A stretch of DNA of 7,454 nt, from the NCBI GenBank assembly GCA_014804185.1, contig JAAVAG010000025.1:1-7454 (forward strand), given 5' to 3'. Origin of the DNA: Lachnospiraceae bacterium (GTDB taxonomy: Bacteria > Bacillota > Clostridia > Lachnospirales > Lachnospiraceae). Made by a program: the position numbers and the translations under genes. Positions 6,377 to 7,454 of this stretch are shown in pieces. Each line of letters begins with the position of its first letter. Position 1 is the stretch's first letter. A model generated the notes under the pieces. That model did not search any database and had not been told where the DNA came from. It saw only the letters and a program-made list of their open reading frames with translations.

Positions 6377-7454
6377 ATGGCTAAGAAACGCAACATTATT
6401 GTGGGGCAGTCGGGCGGACCTACTGCCGTAATCAATTCCAGTCTGGCGGGCGTGTACAAGACTGCCAGGGAGAGAGGATTTCATAAGGTATATGGAATGC
6501 TTCACGGGATTCAGGGGCTTTTGGATGAACAGTATGTAGATCTGTCTACACAGATTCATTCAGATATGGATATCGAACTGCTGAAGAGGACACCTTCCGC
6601 ATTTTTGGGCTCCTGCCGGTTTAAGCTTCCGGAGATCCATGAGAATCCTGACTTCTATGAGAAGATTTTCACCATATTGGATAAGCTGGAGATTGAGGCT
6701 TTTGTTTATATCGGCGGCAACGATTCTATGGATACCATCAAAAAGCTGTCTGATTATGCGATCATCAAGGGACATACACAGAAATTCCTGGGCGTGCCCA
6801 AGACGATAGACAACGACCTGGATCTGACGGATCATACTCCCGGTTTCGGCAGCGCTGCAAAATACATCGCTGCTTCCACCAAAGAGGTGATCAGGGACGC
6901 CCTGGGCCTGACCTACAACAAGGAACAGATCACGGTGATCGAGGTGATGGGACGTAACGCCGGCTGGCTGACAGGCGCTACCGCTCTGGCGAGAACAGAG
7001 GAGTGCGAGGGCCCTGATCTGATCTATCTGCCCGAGGTAGTGTTTGATATCGATAAGTTCCTGAAGAAAGTGCATGAATTGTTAAAGAAAAAGAAATCCG
7101 TTGTGGTTGCGGTTTCCGAGGGAATTAAGCTGGCTGATGGCAGATATGTCTGCGAACTGTCAGGCGGTGCGGATTATGTGGATGCTTTCGGCCACAAGCA
7201 GCTGCAGGGTACTGCGGCATATCTGGCAGGTTTCCTGGGTGCGGAGATCGGATGCAAGACGCGCAGCATAGAGTTTTCCACGCTGCAGAGAAGCGCTTCC
7301 CATATGGCTTCCCGCGTGGATATCGACGAGGCGTTTATGGTCGGCGGTGCAGCCGTAAAGGCAGCGGACGAGGGAGATACCGGCAAGATGGTTGTGATTG
7401 ACCGTGTTTCGGATGATCCTTACATGGCAGCCGCGGGCATTTATGATGTGCACA
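6377..7454 (+). CDS. pfp: 6-phosphofructokinase, probably PPi-dependent, 3'-truncated by the window edge
   Basis: The ATG at 6377 sits 7 nt after GGAGG, and 359 codons are visible with no stop before the window end; family members are around 400 residues, so most of the protein is present. It belongs to the PFK superfamily, which phosphorylates fructose 6-phosphate to fructose 1,6-bisphosphate in glycolysis. Visible motifs are the N-terminal phosphate-binding GQSGGPTAVIN (10-20), GGNDSMDT (113-120), PKTIDND (141-147) with catalytic base Asp145, and MGRNAGWL (191-198). Asp116 and Lys142 occupy the positions equivalent to E. coli PfkA Gly104 and Gly124. Asp and Lys there are the established marks of PPi in place of ATP as phosphoryl donor, making the reaction reversible. 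The donor is predicted from these residues and not measured. The gene has its own strong promoter and is divergent from the amidotransferase-like gene. Confidence 0.93.
   Translation, partial: MAKKRNIIVGQSGGPTAVINSSLAGVYKTARERGFHKVYGMLHGIQGLLDEQYVDLSTQIHSDMDIELLKRTPSAFLGSCRFKLPEIHENPDFYEKIFTILDKLEIEAFVYIGGNDSMDTIKKLSDYAIIKGHTQKFLGVPKTIDNDLDLTDHTPGFGSAAKYIAASTKEVIRDALGLTYNKEQITVIEVMGRNAGWLTGATALARTEECEGPDLIYLPEVVFDIDKFLKKVHELLKKKKSVVVAVSEGIKLADGRYVCELSGGADYVDAFGHKQLQGTAAYLAGFLGAEIGCKTRSIEFSTLQRSASHMASRVDIDEAFMVGGAAVKAADEGDTGKMVVIDRVSDDPYMAAAGIYDVH

Noticed and set aside
6229..6459. N-terminal extension of the amidotransferase-like gene to an ATG at 6459
   Set aside because: It would run through both promoters and the start of the phosphofructokinase gene, and the added 77 residues do not resemble the family.

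Overview
The window looks like chromosomal DNA from a mid-GC Firmicute, most likely class Clostridia and probably Lachnospiraceae. The signs are strong purine-rich ribosome binding sites (GGAGG and AGGAG), a consensus sigma-A promoter (TTGTAA-17-TATAAT with a TG extension), a hybrid kinase with the H-box variant SHDIRTPMN, and a phosphofructokinase of the PPi-dependent type. The genus cannot be fixed by eye. No mobile element, CRISPR array, tRNA or rRNA was seen.

Layout. Bases 1-2283 (+) are the 3' part of a membrane-bound hybrid histidine kinase (sensor, one visible transmembrane segment, HisKA, HATPase, two receivers), closed by a clear intrinsic terminator. Bases 2427-3911 (+) encode a two-domain PPK2-type polyphosphate:AMP phosphotransferase. 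Bases 4023-4361 and 4368-5630 (+) form a two-gene operon: an XRE-type DNA-binding protein and a DUF2974/Mbeg1-like alpha/beta hydrolase. Bases 5536-6228 (-) encode a class I glutamine amidotransferase-like hydrolase (peptidase C26, PuuD-like) that converges on the hydrolase gene and overlaps its 3' end by 95 bp. Bases 6377-7454 (+) are the 5' part of a phosphofructokinase with PPi-type active-site residues. It is transcribed divergently from the amidotransferase gene, from a shared 148-bp region with overlapping promoters.

How the parts relate. Most genes look like independent housekeeping or signalling units. Two of the enzymes, the polyphosphate:AMP phosphotransferase and the probable PPi-phosphofructokinase, use inorganic phosphoanhydrides in place of ATP, which suits a fermentative anaerobe; a regulatory link between them is only inference. 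The most unusual local structure is the tail-to-tail overlap. Three tandem 30-bp units make up the end of the hydrolase gene and, read on the other strand, carry the C-terminus and stop codon of the amidotransferase three times over. I see no convincing new multi-gene system. The least characterised unit is the XRE/DUF2974 pair.
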